64,000 bases of DNA from Pseudorhizobium flavum (GTDB lineage Bacteria; Pseudomonadota; Alphaproteobacteria; Rhizobiales; Rhizobiaceae), in the NCBI RefSeq assembly GCF_902502825.2, contig NZ_LR723670.1:2914001-2978000 (forward strand), given 5' to 3'. Under the pieces are notes generated by a model. That model did not search any database. It was not told the DNA's origin and saw only the letters and a program-made list of their open reading frames with translations. Both the position numbers and the translations under genes were made by a program. Below, in pieces: positions 56,349 through 64,000 of the stretch; position 1 is the stretch's first letter, and each line of letters begins with the position of its first letter.

Positions 56349-57347
56349 CTACTGCCTGTGTTCGAACCCGAGCCTGCGACCGAGCCGCGAGGCGTAGAAC
56401 TCGCCAATGATGCCGCGGCGGAAGACGAGCACGCAGACCATGAACACGACGCCGGTGATGATCGTGACCGGGAAATCGGAGGTCGCCAGATAGTTCTGCA
56501 GCGTCACCACAAGGCCGGCGCCAAAGATCGGTCCGATCAGGGTGCCGATGCCGCCAAGCAGAGTCATCAGGATCACCTCGCCCGACATCTGCCAGGTCAC
56601 GTCCGTCAGCGTCGCGAACTGGAAGACGAGCGACTTCACGCCCCCGGCGAGCCCGGCGAGCGCTGCCGACATGACGAAGGCGCCGAGCTTGTAGTGTGCG
56701 ACGGAGTAGCCGAGCGACGTCGCCCGTGCCTCGTTCTCGCGGATCGACTTCAGGATCATGCCGAAGGGCGAGTTGACGAAGCGCCATATGACGACGAGGC
56801 CGATGATGAAGACGGCCAGCACGAAGTAGTACATGTTCGTCGCCACATTGAGATCGATGAAGCCGAACAGATGTCCGCGCGGCACCTGCTGGATGCCGTC
56901 CTCGCCGCGTGTGAACTCCGCCTGAAGGCAGAAGAAGAAGAACATCTGCGACAAGGCCAGCGTGATCATCGCGAAGTAGATGCCCTGGCGGCGGATGGCG
57001 ACGAAGCCCATGACGAGGCCGAGCACGGCCGCTCCCGCCACGCCGAGCAGCACGCCCAGTTCCGGTGTCCAGCCCCATTCCTTCACCGCATGCGCAGTGA
57101 AATAGGCTGCACCCCCGAAAAAGGTGGCATGCCCGAAGGACAGAAGCCCCGTATAGCCGAGCAGCAGATTGAAGGCGCAGGCAAAGAGCGCGAAGCAGAG
57201 GAGCTTCATCAGGAAGATCGGGTAGAAGAACATCGGCGCGACCAGCAGGAAGGCAAGCCCCGCCAGGAGAAACGCCGCATAGGTGAACGATGCCGCCGGC
57301 GCCTTCTCGTTCCGGATGTCGGTTGTCGTGTGGGTAGTATGGCTCAT
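56349..57347 (-). CDS. livM: Branched-chain amino acid type ABC transporter permease LivM
   Basis: This 332-residue inner-membrane permease has eight to ten hydrophobic segments, the [20 protein letters not shown] stretch (20 residues) and the coupling region [15 protein letters not shown] of the LivM family. The last part has [18 protein letters not shown] at 57347 lies one base after the livH stop; an ATG at 57356 that overlaps livH is also possible. Confidence 0.92.
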   Translation of the reverse strand: MSHTTHTTTDIRNEKAPAASFTYAAFLLAGLAFLLVAPMFFYPIFLMKLLCFALFACAFNLLLGYTGLLSFGHATFFGGAAYFTAHAVKEWGWTPELGVLLGVAGAAVLGLVMGFVAIRRQGIYFAMITLALSQMFFFFCLQAEFTRGEDGIQQVPRGHLFGFIDLNVATNMYYFVLAVFIIGLVVIWRFVNSPFGMILKSIRENEARATSLGYSVAHYKLGAFVMSAALAGLAGGVKSLVFQFATLTDVTWQMSGEVILMTLLGGIGTLIGPIFGAGLVVTLQNYLATSDFPVTIITGVVFMVCVLVFRRGIIGEFYASRLGRRLGFEHRQ

Positions 57348-57348
57348 G

Positions 57349-58236
57349 TCACGCATCCCGTCCGAAGAGGCCTGCCGGCCTGATGAGCAGCACGATCGCC
57401 ATGATGACGAAGATGACGATGTTGGAGGCTTCCGGATAGAAGACCTTGGTCAGTCCCTCTGCAATGCCGAGCATGTAGCCCGTGATGATAGCGCCCATGA
57501 TCGAGCCCATGCCACCGACGACGACGACAGCGAAGACGACGATGATGAGGTTCGTACCCATCAGCGGCGAGACCTGGTAGATAGGAGCCGCAAGTACGCC
57601 GGCAAAGGCCGCCAGTGCTGCTCCCAGCCCGTAGGTGAAGGTCAGTAGCAAGGGCACGTTGACGCCGAAGGCCTGCACGAGCACCGGATTTTCGGTGGCA
57701 GCCCGGAGATAGGAACCAAGCTTGGTCTTCTCGATCAGTAGCCATGTGGCGATGCAGGCGACAAGAGAGATGACCACGACCCAGCCGCGATAGATCGGCA
57801 GGAACATGAAGCCGAGATTGGTGCCGCCGGCCAAGGCTGCCGGAACCGAATAGGGTTGTCCGGCTGCGCCGTAAAGGTAGCGGAAGGTTCCTTCAATCGT
57901 GAGCGCCAGTCCGAAGGTGAAGAGCAGGCCGTAGAGATGGTCTAGCTTGTAGAGCCGGCTCAGCATCGTCCGCTCTATCGCGGCACCCACAACTCCAACG
58001 ATGATCGGTGCAACGAAGAGAGCGATCCAGTAGTTGATGCCGAAATACTGGAGGAGGAGCAGCGCTACGAAGGCACCCAGCATGTACTGCGCCCCGTGAG
58101 CGAAATTGATCACCCGCAAGAGGCCGAAGATCACCGCCAGCCCGAGGCTGAGAAGGGCATAGAAGGAGCCGTTGATCAGTCCGATGAGCAACTGGCCAAG
58201 AAATGCCTGGATCGGGATCCCGAAGATCATCGTCAT
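57349..58236 (-). CDS. livH: Branched-chain amino acid type ABC transporter permease LivH
   Basis: This 295-residue permease has the LivH features NGSFYALLSLGLAVIFGLLR and VINFAHGAQYMLGAF at the start and the coupling region LRAATENPVLVQAFGVNV, then GGMGSIMGAIITGYMLG. ATG at 58236 is chosen over a TTG six bases upstream; the ribosome site GGGGG is about seven bases upstream. It follows livF with a two-base gap. Confidence 0.92.
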   Translation of the reverse strand: MTMIFGIPIQAFLGQLLIGLINGSFYALLSLGLAVIFGLLRVINFAHGAQYMLGAFVALLLLQYFGINYWIALFVAPIIVGVVGAAIERTMLSRLYKLDHLYGLLFTFGLALTIEGTFRYLYGAAGQPYSVPAALAGGTNLGFMFLPIYRGWVVVISLVACIATWLLIEKTKLGSYLRAATENPVLVQAFGVNVPLLLTFTYGLGAALAAFAGVLAAPIYQVSPLMGTNLIIVVFAVVVVGGMGSIMGAIITGYMLGIAEGLTKVFYPEASNIVIFVIMAIVLLIRPAGLFGRDA

Positions 58237-58238
58237 GG

Positions 58239-58940
58239 TCAAACCCCCAGAACCTTGTGAAGCATGTCCATCCGCTCCGGCAGTTCGCCGACGGGGAAGT
58301 CGGCCACCATCTGGCCATGCTCCATGAGATAGAAACGATCAGCGACGCGGCTGGCAAAGCGGAAGTTCTGCTCCACCAGAAGCACGGTCATGCCCCGTTC
58401 CTTGAGTTTCTTCAGAACCTCGCCGATCCTCTGGACGATGACGGGCGCGAGGCCCTCCGTCGGCTCGTCAAGGACCAGCAGCCGGACACCGGTGCGAAGA
58501 ATGCGGGCGATCGCCAACATCTGCTGTTCACCGCCGGAAAGCTTCGTGCCCGGGCTCGTCCGCCGCTCGAGGAGGTTGGGGAAGAGTTCGTAGATCTCGT
58601 CAAGCCCCATGCCGGTACCGGCGACGACCGGCGGCAGCATGAGGTTTTCCTCGACCGTCAGCGTCGCGAATATTCCCCGCTCCTCCGGCACGAAGCCAAT
58701 CCCCGCATGGGCCGTGCGATGGAGCGGCACGTCCATCATGTCGCGGCCGTCGAAAAGGATCTGGCCCTTGCGCTCGCGAACGATGCCCATGATCGTCCTG
58801 AGTGTCGTCGTCTTGCCGACGCCGTTACGGCCGAGAATGGTGACCATCTCACCTTCGCCGACCGTCATGTCGACGCCGTGCAGAACGTGGCTCTCTCCGT
58901 ACCAGGCATTGAGGCCGGAAACCTGAAGCAGCGGTTTCAT
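58239..58940 (-). CDS. livF: Branched-chain amino acid type ABC transporter ATP-binding protein LivF
   Basis: This 233-residue ATPase has Walker A GRNGVGKTT, signature LSGGEQQMLAIARIL, Walker B LLVLDEPTEGLAPVIVQ and the H-loop segment LLVEQNF, which together mark LivF. ATG at 58940 is one base after the livG stop; the longer open frame upstream is a shadow of livG. The gene order binding protein, livG, livF, livH, livM differs from E. coli. Confidence 0.92.
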   Translation of the reverse strand: MKPLLQVSGLNAWYGESHVLHGVDMTVGEGEMVTILGRNGVGKTTTLRTIMGIVRERKGQILFDGRDMMDVPLHRTAHAGIGFVPEERGIFATLTVEENLMLPPVVAGTGMGLDEIYELFPNLLERRTSPGTKLSGGEQQMLAIARILRTGVRLLVLDEPTEGLAPVIVQRIGEVLKKLKERGMTVLLVEQNFRFASRVADRFYLMEHGQMVADFPVGELPERMDMLHKVLGV

Positions 58941-58941
58941 G

Positions 58942-59724
58942 TCAGGCCTCCTCGGTGCCCATGTAGGCGGTGCGAACCCGCGGGTCCTGGCTGACGGTCG
59001 CATAATCGCCTTCGGCAAGGATCTCGCCGCGCTGCAGGACGGTCACGTGATGGCAGATATCGGCGACGACTGAAAGATTGTGTTCGACCATCAGCACGGC
59101 GCGCTCCTTGGCGACGTTGCGAATGATGCCGGAAACGGTGCTAATGTCCTCCTGCCCCATGCCAGCCATGGGCTCGTCGAGCAGCAGGACCTTGGGATCG
59201 AGCGCCAACGTGGTGGCGATTTCGAGCACGCGCTTGCGACCATAGGATAGATCTGCCGCGACCGTGTTGCGGGCGTCAGCCAGCCCAACCGCCGCAAGGA
59301 GTTCCTCGGCGCGCTGGTTCAACCGATCAAGCGATGACATTGGCAGCCAGAACTGCGTTGCCAGATTATTTGGCCGCTGCAGCGCCACCCGCACGTTGTC
59401 CAGCACCGTCAGGTGCGGAAAGACCGCCGAAATCTGGAACGAGCGCACCAGTCCCATGCGCGCTACCTTGTCAGGCGCGGTGTTGGTGATGTCCGTTCCC
59501 AGCAGATTGATCGTTCCGGCCGAAGGCTGAAGAAACTTGGTGAGAAGGTTGAAGACCGTGGTCTTGCCGGCACCGTTCGGCCCGATCAGCGCGTGCACGC
59601 GCGCGTGATGGACGTCGAGGTCGACATCCTTCACCGCCGCGAACGCGCCGAACACCTTGGTGAGGCCGCGGGCGGAAAGCACCACCCGCGGCTCCTCATG
59701 CGTCTGAACCGCATTGATTGCCAT
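58942..59724 (-). CDS. livG: Branched-chain amino acid type ABC transporter ATP-binding protein LivG
   Basis: This 260-residue ATPase has Walker A GPNGAGKTTVFNLLT, the RSFQI stretch, Walker B VLLLDEPMAGMGQEDI and the H-loop VEHNL. The signature is degenerate: ADLSYGRKRVLEIATTLALD, with SYG in place of SGG, which is normal in LivG proteins. It lies six bases after the binding-protein stop. Confidence 0.92.
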   Translation of the reverse strand: MAINAVQTHEEPRVVLSARGLTKVFGAFAAVKDVDLDVHHARVHALIGPNGAGKTTVFNLLTKFLQPSAGTINLLGTDITNTAPDKVARMGLVRSFQISAVFPHLTVLDNVRVALQRPNNLATQFWLPMSSLDRLNQRAEELLAAVGLADARNTVAADLSYGRKRVLEIATTLALDPKVLLLDEPMAGMGQEDISTVSGIIRNVAKERAVLMVEHNLSVVADICHHVTVLQRGEILAEGDYATVSQDPRVRTAYMGTEEA

Positions 59725-59730
59725 GACGGC

Positions 59731-60936
59731 TTACTTCACCAGTTCGCAGCCGCTCTTGGCGGGGTCGATATAGGCTTCGTCGCCCGGGATCGTCGACAGA
59801 ACGTTGAAGTAGTCCCAGGGCTCGTCGCTTTCGCCCGGCTTCTTGACCTGGAGCAGATACATGTCGTGGATCATGCGGCCATTGGCGCCGACCTTGCCGT
59901 TACGAGCAAAGAAGTCATCGACCGGCATCTCGTGAAGAGCCTTGGCAACCGCTTCAGTCTCATCCGTTCCAGCCTTCTCGATGGCCTTCAGGTACTGCAT
60001 CACGGAGGAATAGGTGCCTGCATGGATCATGTTCGGCATCTTGCCCGTCCGCTCGAAAAAGCGCTTGCCGAACTCGCGGCTCTGGTCATCGAGGTTCCAG
60101 TAATAGCCTTCCGTCAGCGTCAGCCCCTGCGCTGCCTCTACACCGAGACCATGGACTTCCGCCAACGTGAACAACAGGGCCGCAAGGTTCTGACCACCCG
60201 CGGTAATGCCGAACTCGGCAGCCTGCTTGATCGCGTTCGCGGTATCGAGACCGGCATTGGCGAGGCCGATGACCTTGGCGCCGGAGGACTGCGCCTGCAG
60301 CAGGAATGACGAGAAATCATTCGTGGCGAGCGGATGACGAACGGCACCGACCACGTTACCGCCAGCCGATTTCACGAAAGTACCCGTCTGCTCTTCAAGC
60401 GAGTAGCCGAAGGCATAGTCCGCAGTCAGGAAGAACCAGCTGTCGCCGCCCTGCTTCACGAGCGCGCCACCGGTGCCGACGGCGAGTGCGTGCGTGTCAT
60501 AGGCCCAATGGAAGCCGTAGGGGCTGCACTGCTTTCCGGTCAGGTCCGTCGTCGCGGCACCGGTGACCATGTTGATCTTCTTCTTTTCCTTGCTGAGCGC
60601 CTGTACAGCGAGCGCAACCGACGATGTCGTCAGCTCCATGATCGCGTCGACCTGCTCCGTATCATACCACTGGCGAGCGATGTTGGACGCGATGTCGGGC
60701 TTGTTCTGGTGGTCGGCATCGACCAGTTCGACCGGGACGTCCAGTACCTTTCCGCCGAAATCCTCGATTGCCATCTTCGCGGCTTCGACAGACGATTTGC
60801 CGCCGAAATCAGCATAAACGCCGGACTGATCGTTCAGGATGCCGATCTTGACCTTGCCGTCCGAGGCGCTTTGCGCCAGTGCGGCGGTGCTACCCGCCAG
60901 CAGGATTGCGAGCGACGTGACGATGTTCTTCCGCAT
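59731..60936 (-). CDS. Branched-chain amino acid type binding protein (LivJ/K-like)
   Basis: This 401-residue periplasmic binding protein (type 1 fold, LivJ/UrtA-like) has a signal peptide of about 21 residues ending ALA. The mature start KVKIGILNDQSGVYADFGGK (20 residues) is typical. Residues such as NMVTGAATTDLTGKQCSPYGF and WFFLTADYAFGYSLEEQTG suggest the group that binds aromatic or carboxylate compounds as well as amino acids (quoted in part). The divergent LysR and neighbouring HIBCH point to a defined organic acid or amino acid as substrate; this is not settled. Confidence 0.9.
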   Translation of the reverse strand: MRKNIVTSLAILLAGSTAALAQSASDGKVKIGILNDQSGVYADFGGKSSVEAAKMAIEDFGGKVLDVPVELVDADHQNKPDIASNIARQWYDTEQVDAIMELTTSSVALAVQALSKEKKKINMVTGAATTDLTGKQCSPYGFHWAYDTHALAVGTGGALVKQGGDSWFFLTADYAFGYSLEEQTGTFVKSAGGNVVGAVRHPLATNDFSSFLLQAQSSGAKVIGLANAGLDTANAIKQAAEFGITAGGQNLAALLFTLAEVHGLGVEAAQGLTLTEGYYWNLDDQSREFGKRFFERTGKMPNMIHAGTYSSVMQYLKAIEKAGTDETEAVAKALHEMPVDDFFARNGKVGANGRMIHDMYLLQVKKPGESDEPWDYFNVLSTIPGDEAYIDPAKSGCELVK

Positions 60937-60971
60937 GATGTTCTCCTCCCAGAGAAAGCCAGATTGTGAGT

Positions 60972-61101
60972 CTGTTCAATTTTGGAAGATCGCCCTCCTC
61001 AAGGCGACCCTTACCGCGGCGCATCGTTCCGGAATTCGGTGATTGACGCAAGGCGATATGGGCATCTAATTGCAAACAAGGTCTGTGCATTTTTGAACAG
61101 A
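60972..61101. promoter_or_regulatory. Candidate LysR binding sites between the liv operon and its regulator
   Basis: CTGTTCAA at 60972-60979 recurs in inverted form as TTGAACAG at 61093-61100, one copy near each start codon. The right copy is part of a dyad TCTGT-N10-ACAGA (61082-61101), the usual shape of LysR boxes. Confidence 0.45.
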
Positions 61102-61108
61102 AGAGGCA

Positions 61109-62068
61109 ATGTCAACCAATCCGAGCTTCACATGGGACGACTTGCAGTACTTCCTGGCGGTTGCCAGGACCGGGCAGTTATCCACCGCCGCCCGTCACCT
61201 GCGAACGAGCCACGCGACGGTTTCGCGCCGGATCGACCGGCTGGAATTCGTGCTGAAGGTGAAGCTCTTCGAGCGCAATCCGCGCGGCTATGTTCTGACG
61301 ACCGTCGGCCAGCGGTTCATCGAAACCGCAGAGAAGATCGAGGCCGAGACCGATCGGCTGCAGGCGGACGTCGCCGCAGGCGCGATGATCCAGCGCGGCG
61401 TCATCCGGTTGAGCGCGCCGGAAGGCTTTGCCAACTTCTTCTTTTCGCAGCAGATGGGAGCCTTCTTCGAACACCATCCGAATATCTCGCTCGAACTGGT
61501 GACAATCCAGCAGATCATGTCGCTTTCCCGCAAGGAGGCCGACATTGCCGTTACGCTCGACCCGCCAAAGGCCGGCCCCTACCGCACCGAGAAGATCACC
61601 GACTACACGCTGAACGTCTATGCCTCACGCGACTATCTCGCCCATGCGGAACCGATTCGCGAACGTGACGATCTCCTGGCGCATCCGTTCATCGGCTATA
61701 TTCAGGACATGATCTTTGCGCCGGGCCTGGATTACCTCGGCGACGTTCATCCGGGAATCAGGCCGCAGTTCCAGAGCTCCAGCATCTTCGCACAGCTCAC
61801 TGCAACGAAGAACGGGCTGGGCCTTTGCGTGCTGCCCCATTTCATCGCCCGTCGGCAGCCGGATCTCCAGATCGTCCTGCCGCATGAGATCACGCTCACC
61901 CGCAATTACTGGCTCGCCTGCCACCGCGACCTCAGCAACGTGCCGAGAGTGCGTTCAGTGTCGGATTTCATCTACGCTGCGGTGCGGGCAAGCCAGGATG
62001 CTTTCCTGCGTCCCCCATCGACCGCGGAAACGGCTCCAGGTATCGGAACTTCGCGCAGGGCGACCTGA
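61109..62068 (+). CDS. LysR-family regulator divergent from the liv operon
   Basis: This 319-residue LysR regulator has the helix-turn-helix LSTAARHLRTSHATVSRRID and a substrate-binding domain of the type IRLSAPEGFANFFFSQQ. ATG at 61109 has AAGAGG upstream. The divergent position and the repeated TTGAACAG elements suggest that it controls the branched-chain type importer and perhaps itself. A C-terminal tail of about 25 residues rich in Thr, Ala and Pro extends beyond the domain. Confidence 0.9.
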   Translation: MSTNPSFTWDDLQYFLAVARTGQLSTAARHLRTSHATVSRRIDRLEFVLKVKLFERNPRGYVLTTVGQRFIETAEKIEAETDRLQADVAAGAMIQRGVIRLSAPEGFANFFFSQQMGAFFEHHPNISLELVTIQQIMSLSRKEADIAVTLDPPKAGPYRTEKITDYTLNVYASRDYLAHAEPIRERDDLLAHPFIGYIQDMIFAPGLDYLGDVHPGIRPQFQSSSIFAQLTATKNGLGLCVLPHFIARRQPDLQIVLPHEITLTRNYWLACHRDLSNVPRVRSVSDFIYAAVRASQDAFLRPPSTAETAPGIGTSRRAT

Positions 62069-62102
62069 ACATGCGCCTGCGCAGACTGCTCCTTTTCGAA
62101 CT

Positions 62103-62127
62103 GGAACCACGGCCACCACTTGACGTT
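62103..62127 (+). promoter_or_regulatory. EcfG-type promoter of the hybrid histidine kinase
   Basis: GGAAC at 62103-62107, 16 bases, then CGTT at 62124-62127: a perfect match to the general stress promoter. The kinase start lies 51 bases after the -10 element. Confidence 0.7.
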
Positions 62128-62177
62128 TGTCACTCCTGATCGATCTAAGGCCGAATCTGAGGGGGAAACAGATTTCA

Positions 62178-64000
62178 ATGCCACATGAGTCACCGGTGAC
62201 CGCGATTCAGGACGAGCGATATCGTCTCCTCGTCGACGCCATCACTGACTACGCAATCTACATGCTCGACCCCGAGGGACGGATAAGCAGCTGGAACCCC
62301 GGAGCGGAACGCTTCAAGGGCTACCGTGAGCCGGAGGTCCTCGGCCATCACTTCTCGCGGTTCTACACGCCGGAAGACAGGGCGCGCGGTCTTCCGGCGA
62401 CAGCACTGCACCGTGCCCGGACGGAAGGCCGGTTCGAGAACGAAGGATGGCGCGTAAGGAAAGACGGAAGCCGTTTCTGGGCACATGTCATCATCGACCC
62501 CATCTGGAGTCCTTCCGGCAGCCTCCTCGGCTTTGCGAAGATCACGCGGGACCTGACGGAGCGACGACAGGCGGAGCTGGAGCTGAAATCAAGCGAGCAG
62601 AAGTTTCAGCTGCTGGTGCAGGCTGTCAGCGACTATGCTATCTACATGCTCGATCCGACGGGCCACATCACCAACTGGAACTCCGGCGCGCAACGCATCA
62701 AGGGCTACAGCGCCGAGGAAATCATCGGCTCCCATTTCTCGCGCTTCTATACCGACGAAGACCGGGCTTCCGGCTTGCCTGAATTCGGCCTGGAAACGGC
62801 GCGGCGGGAGGGCCGGTTCGAAAAGGAAGGCACCCGGGTCCGCAAGGACGGCTCGCGGTTTCTCGCCCACGTTACCATCGACGCCATCCGCGACGAAACG
62901 GGGGAACTGCTCGGTTTTGCGAAGGTGACTCACGACATTACTGAGAAGGTCGAGGCCCAGAACGCGCTGAACAGAGCCAGGGAGGAACTTTTCCAGGCAC
63001 AGAAGATGGAGGCGATCGGACAACTGACCGGCGGCATCGCCCATGACTTCAACAACCTGCTCATGGCGATCCTCGGCAGTCTCGAGATCCTCAAGAAACG
63101 GCTTCCGGGCGATCCGTCGATGGTGCCTCTCCTCGACAATGCGATCCAGGGCGCCGACCGGGGCGTCGCGCTGATCCAGCGTATGCTCGCTTATTCGCGA
63201 CGGCAGGATCTGCATCTGGCGGCCGTCGACATCCCTTCGGTCGTGGCGGGCATGATGGAGTTCGTGCAGCGGTCTGTCGGCGCGGCAATCCAGATTCGTG
63301 CGGCCTTCGAAGATGGCCTTCCCGCCGTCCTGACTGACGCGGTCCAGCTGGAAACCGCTCTCCTGAACCTTATCGTCAACGCCCGCGACGCCATGCCCAA
63401 CGGTGGCACGATCACGATAGGTGCCGCTCGAATGCAGGCTCCAGCGCATCCCTCCGAGCCCCGCCCCCCCGGATTTCTTCGCCTCTCCGTCAGCGATACC
63501 GGCGAGGGTATGGACGAGGAGACGCTGGAGCGGGCGGCTACGCCCTTCTTCACGACCAAGGGCGTCGGCAAGGGGACCGGCCTTGGCCTCTCCATGGTTC
63601 AGGGGCTTGTCGAGCAGTCCGGAGGCAAGCTGCTTATCGAGAGCTGTAAGGGCGAAGGAACGACTATCTCGCTCCTCCTCCCGCTGGCGCACCCGACCGC
63701 ATCCGCCCAGCCTTCTCCGGAAGCAACACCCAAGCAGGCATTGCCTGAGTTGCCGGCTTCGCTGAAAATACTTGCTGTCGATGACGATGCTCTGGTCCTC
63801 ATGAACACGACGCTGATGCTGGAGGATCTCGGGCATCAGGTCGTTGAGGCGTTCAACGGCGCTCAAGCCCTCGAGGTTCTGGAAAAGGGCGAGAGGTTCG
63901 ATCTCGTGCTAACAGATCACTCCATGCCCAAGATGACGGGTGCTGAGCTAGCGACCCGCATCCATGAGCGCTGGCCGAACCTTCCGGTCGTTCTCGCGAC
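62178..64000 (+). CDS. Hybrid PAS-PAS sensor histidine kinase with C-terminal receiver (partial)
   Basis: The frame is open from ATG 62178 (GAGGGGG about ten bases upstream) to the window end, at least 607 residues. Order: PAS 1 (about residues 10-125), PAS 2 (about 145-255), a HisKA-type helix with His289 in [19 protein letters not shown], an ATPase domain with [20 protein letters not shown] and [13 protein letters not shown], and a receiver with AVDDDALVL and Asp580 in [11 protein letters not shown]. The two PAS domains are near copies, both with [15 protein letters not shown] and RKDGSRF. No membrane segment is seen. The upstream EcfG-type promoter makes it a stress-regulated kinase. The last part of the receiver lies outside the window. 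Confidence 0.92.
   Translation, partial: MPHESPVTAIQDERYRLLVDAITDYAIYMLDPEGRISSWNPGAERFKGYREPEVLGHHFSRFYTPEDRARGLPATALHRARTEGRFENEGWRVRKDGSRFWAHVIIDPIWSPSGSLLGFAKITRDLTERRQAELELKSSEQKFQLLVQAVSDYAIYMLDPTGHITNWNSGAQRIKGYSAEEIIGSHFSRFYTDEDRASGLPEFGLETARREGRFEKEGTRVRKDGSRFLAHVTIDAIRDETGELLGFAKVTHDITEKVEAQNALNRAREELFQAQKMEAIGQLTGGIAHDFNNLLMAILGSLEILKKRLPGDPSMVPLLDNAIQGADRGVALIQRMLAYSRRQDLHLAAVDIPSVVAGMMEFVQRSVGAAIQIRAAFEDGLPAVLTDAVQLETALLNLIVNARDAMPNGGTITIGAARMQAPAHPSEPRPPGFLRLSVSDTGEGMDEETLERAATPFFTTKGVGKGTGLGLSMVQGLVEQSGGKLLIESCKGEGTTISLLLPLAHPTASAQPSPEATPKQALPELPASLKILAVDDDALVLMNTTLMLEDLGHQVVEAFNGAQALEVLEKGERFDLVLTDHSMPKMTGAELATRIHERWPNLPVVLA

Noticed and set aside
62589..63866. Minus-strand open frame of 425 codons at the right edge
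   Set aside because: It is antisense to the hybrid histidine kinase, which has all catalytic motifs on the plus strand.

Overview
The window (about 60% G+C by eye) reads as chromosome of an alphaproteobacterium of the order Rhizobiales, most likely family Rhizobiaceae (Sinorhizobium/Ensifer, Rhizobium or Agrobacterium type). The grounds are the sitABCD metal importer, the smo/mtlK polyol operon, the PhyR-NepR-EcfG general stress locus, several peptide ABC importers and the rhizobial protein style. I see no tRNA, rRNA, CRISPR array, insertion sequence or prophage. Most coordinates carry one gene, and intergenic gaps are short.

Layout. 1-5.3 kb: 3' end of lysS, a histidine-rich envelope protein, and the divergent sitABCD Mn/Fe importer behind a Fur/Mur-type operator. 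5.3-12.9 kb: transaldolase with a divergent SorC-type regulator, then DNA maintenance genes (Ada-type methyltransferase, nth, recQ) and small membrane or unknown genes. 12.9-22.0 kb, minus strand: a complete polyol catabolic operon (regulator, smoEFGK importer, mtlK, HAD phosphatase, FGGY pentulose kinase). 22.1-29.2 kb: a peptide importer split over two divergent units (fused ATPase plus M20 amidohydrolase; binding protein plus two permeases). 29.3-34.8 kb: general stress response island with a predicted sRNA, sensor kinase, phyR, nepR-ecfG, a receiver protein, a Crp/Fnr regulator and a DUF883/DUF1469-type membrane pair. 34.8-45.6 kb, minus strand: two more peptide-importer sets that appear to share one ATPase pair, with an M19 dipeptidase and an embedded LysR regulator. 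45.7-49.6 kb: LysR, glutaryl-CoA dehydrogenase, and a succinate-semialdehyde-type dehydrogenase. 49.6-53.4 kb: sulfate importer. 53.6-60.9 kb: 3-hydroxyisobutyryl-CoA hydrolase, a GMC oxidoreductase and a branched-chain amino acid type importer (livMHFG plus binding protein) with a divergent LysR. 62.2 kb to the end: a hybrid PAS-PAS histidine kinase running off the window.

The most interesting signal is the stress island. Six matches to the EcfG (RpoE2/sigmaT) promoter pattern, GGAAC-N16-CGTT or GGAAC-N16-CATT, lie in front of phyR, nepR-ecfG, the sensor kinase, the DUF883 operon, the hybrid kinase at the right edge, and a gene-free segment at 29325-29433. That last segment folds into three hairpins, two with C-rich loops, and is a strong candidate for a GsrN-like stress sRNA convergent to the sensor kinase gene. 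The phyR and nepR promoters are built on one mirrored 15-bp inverted repeat, and the receiver gene after ecfG seems to need a non-AUG (ATT) start.
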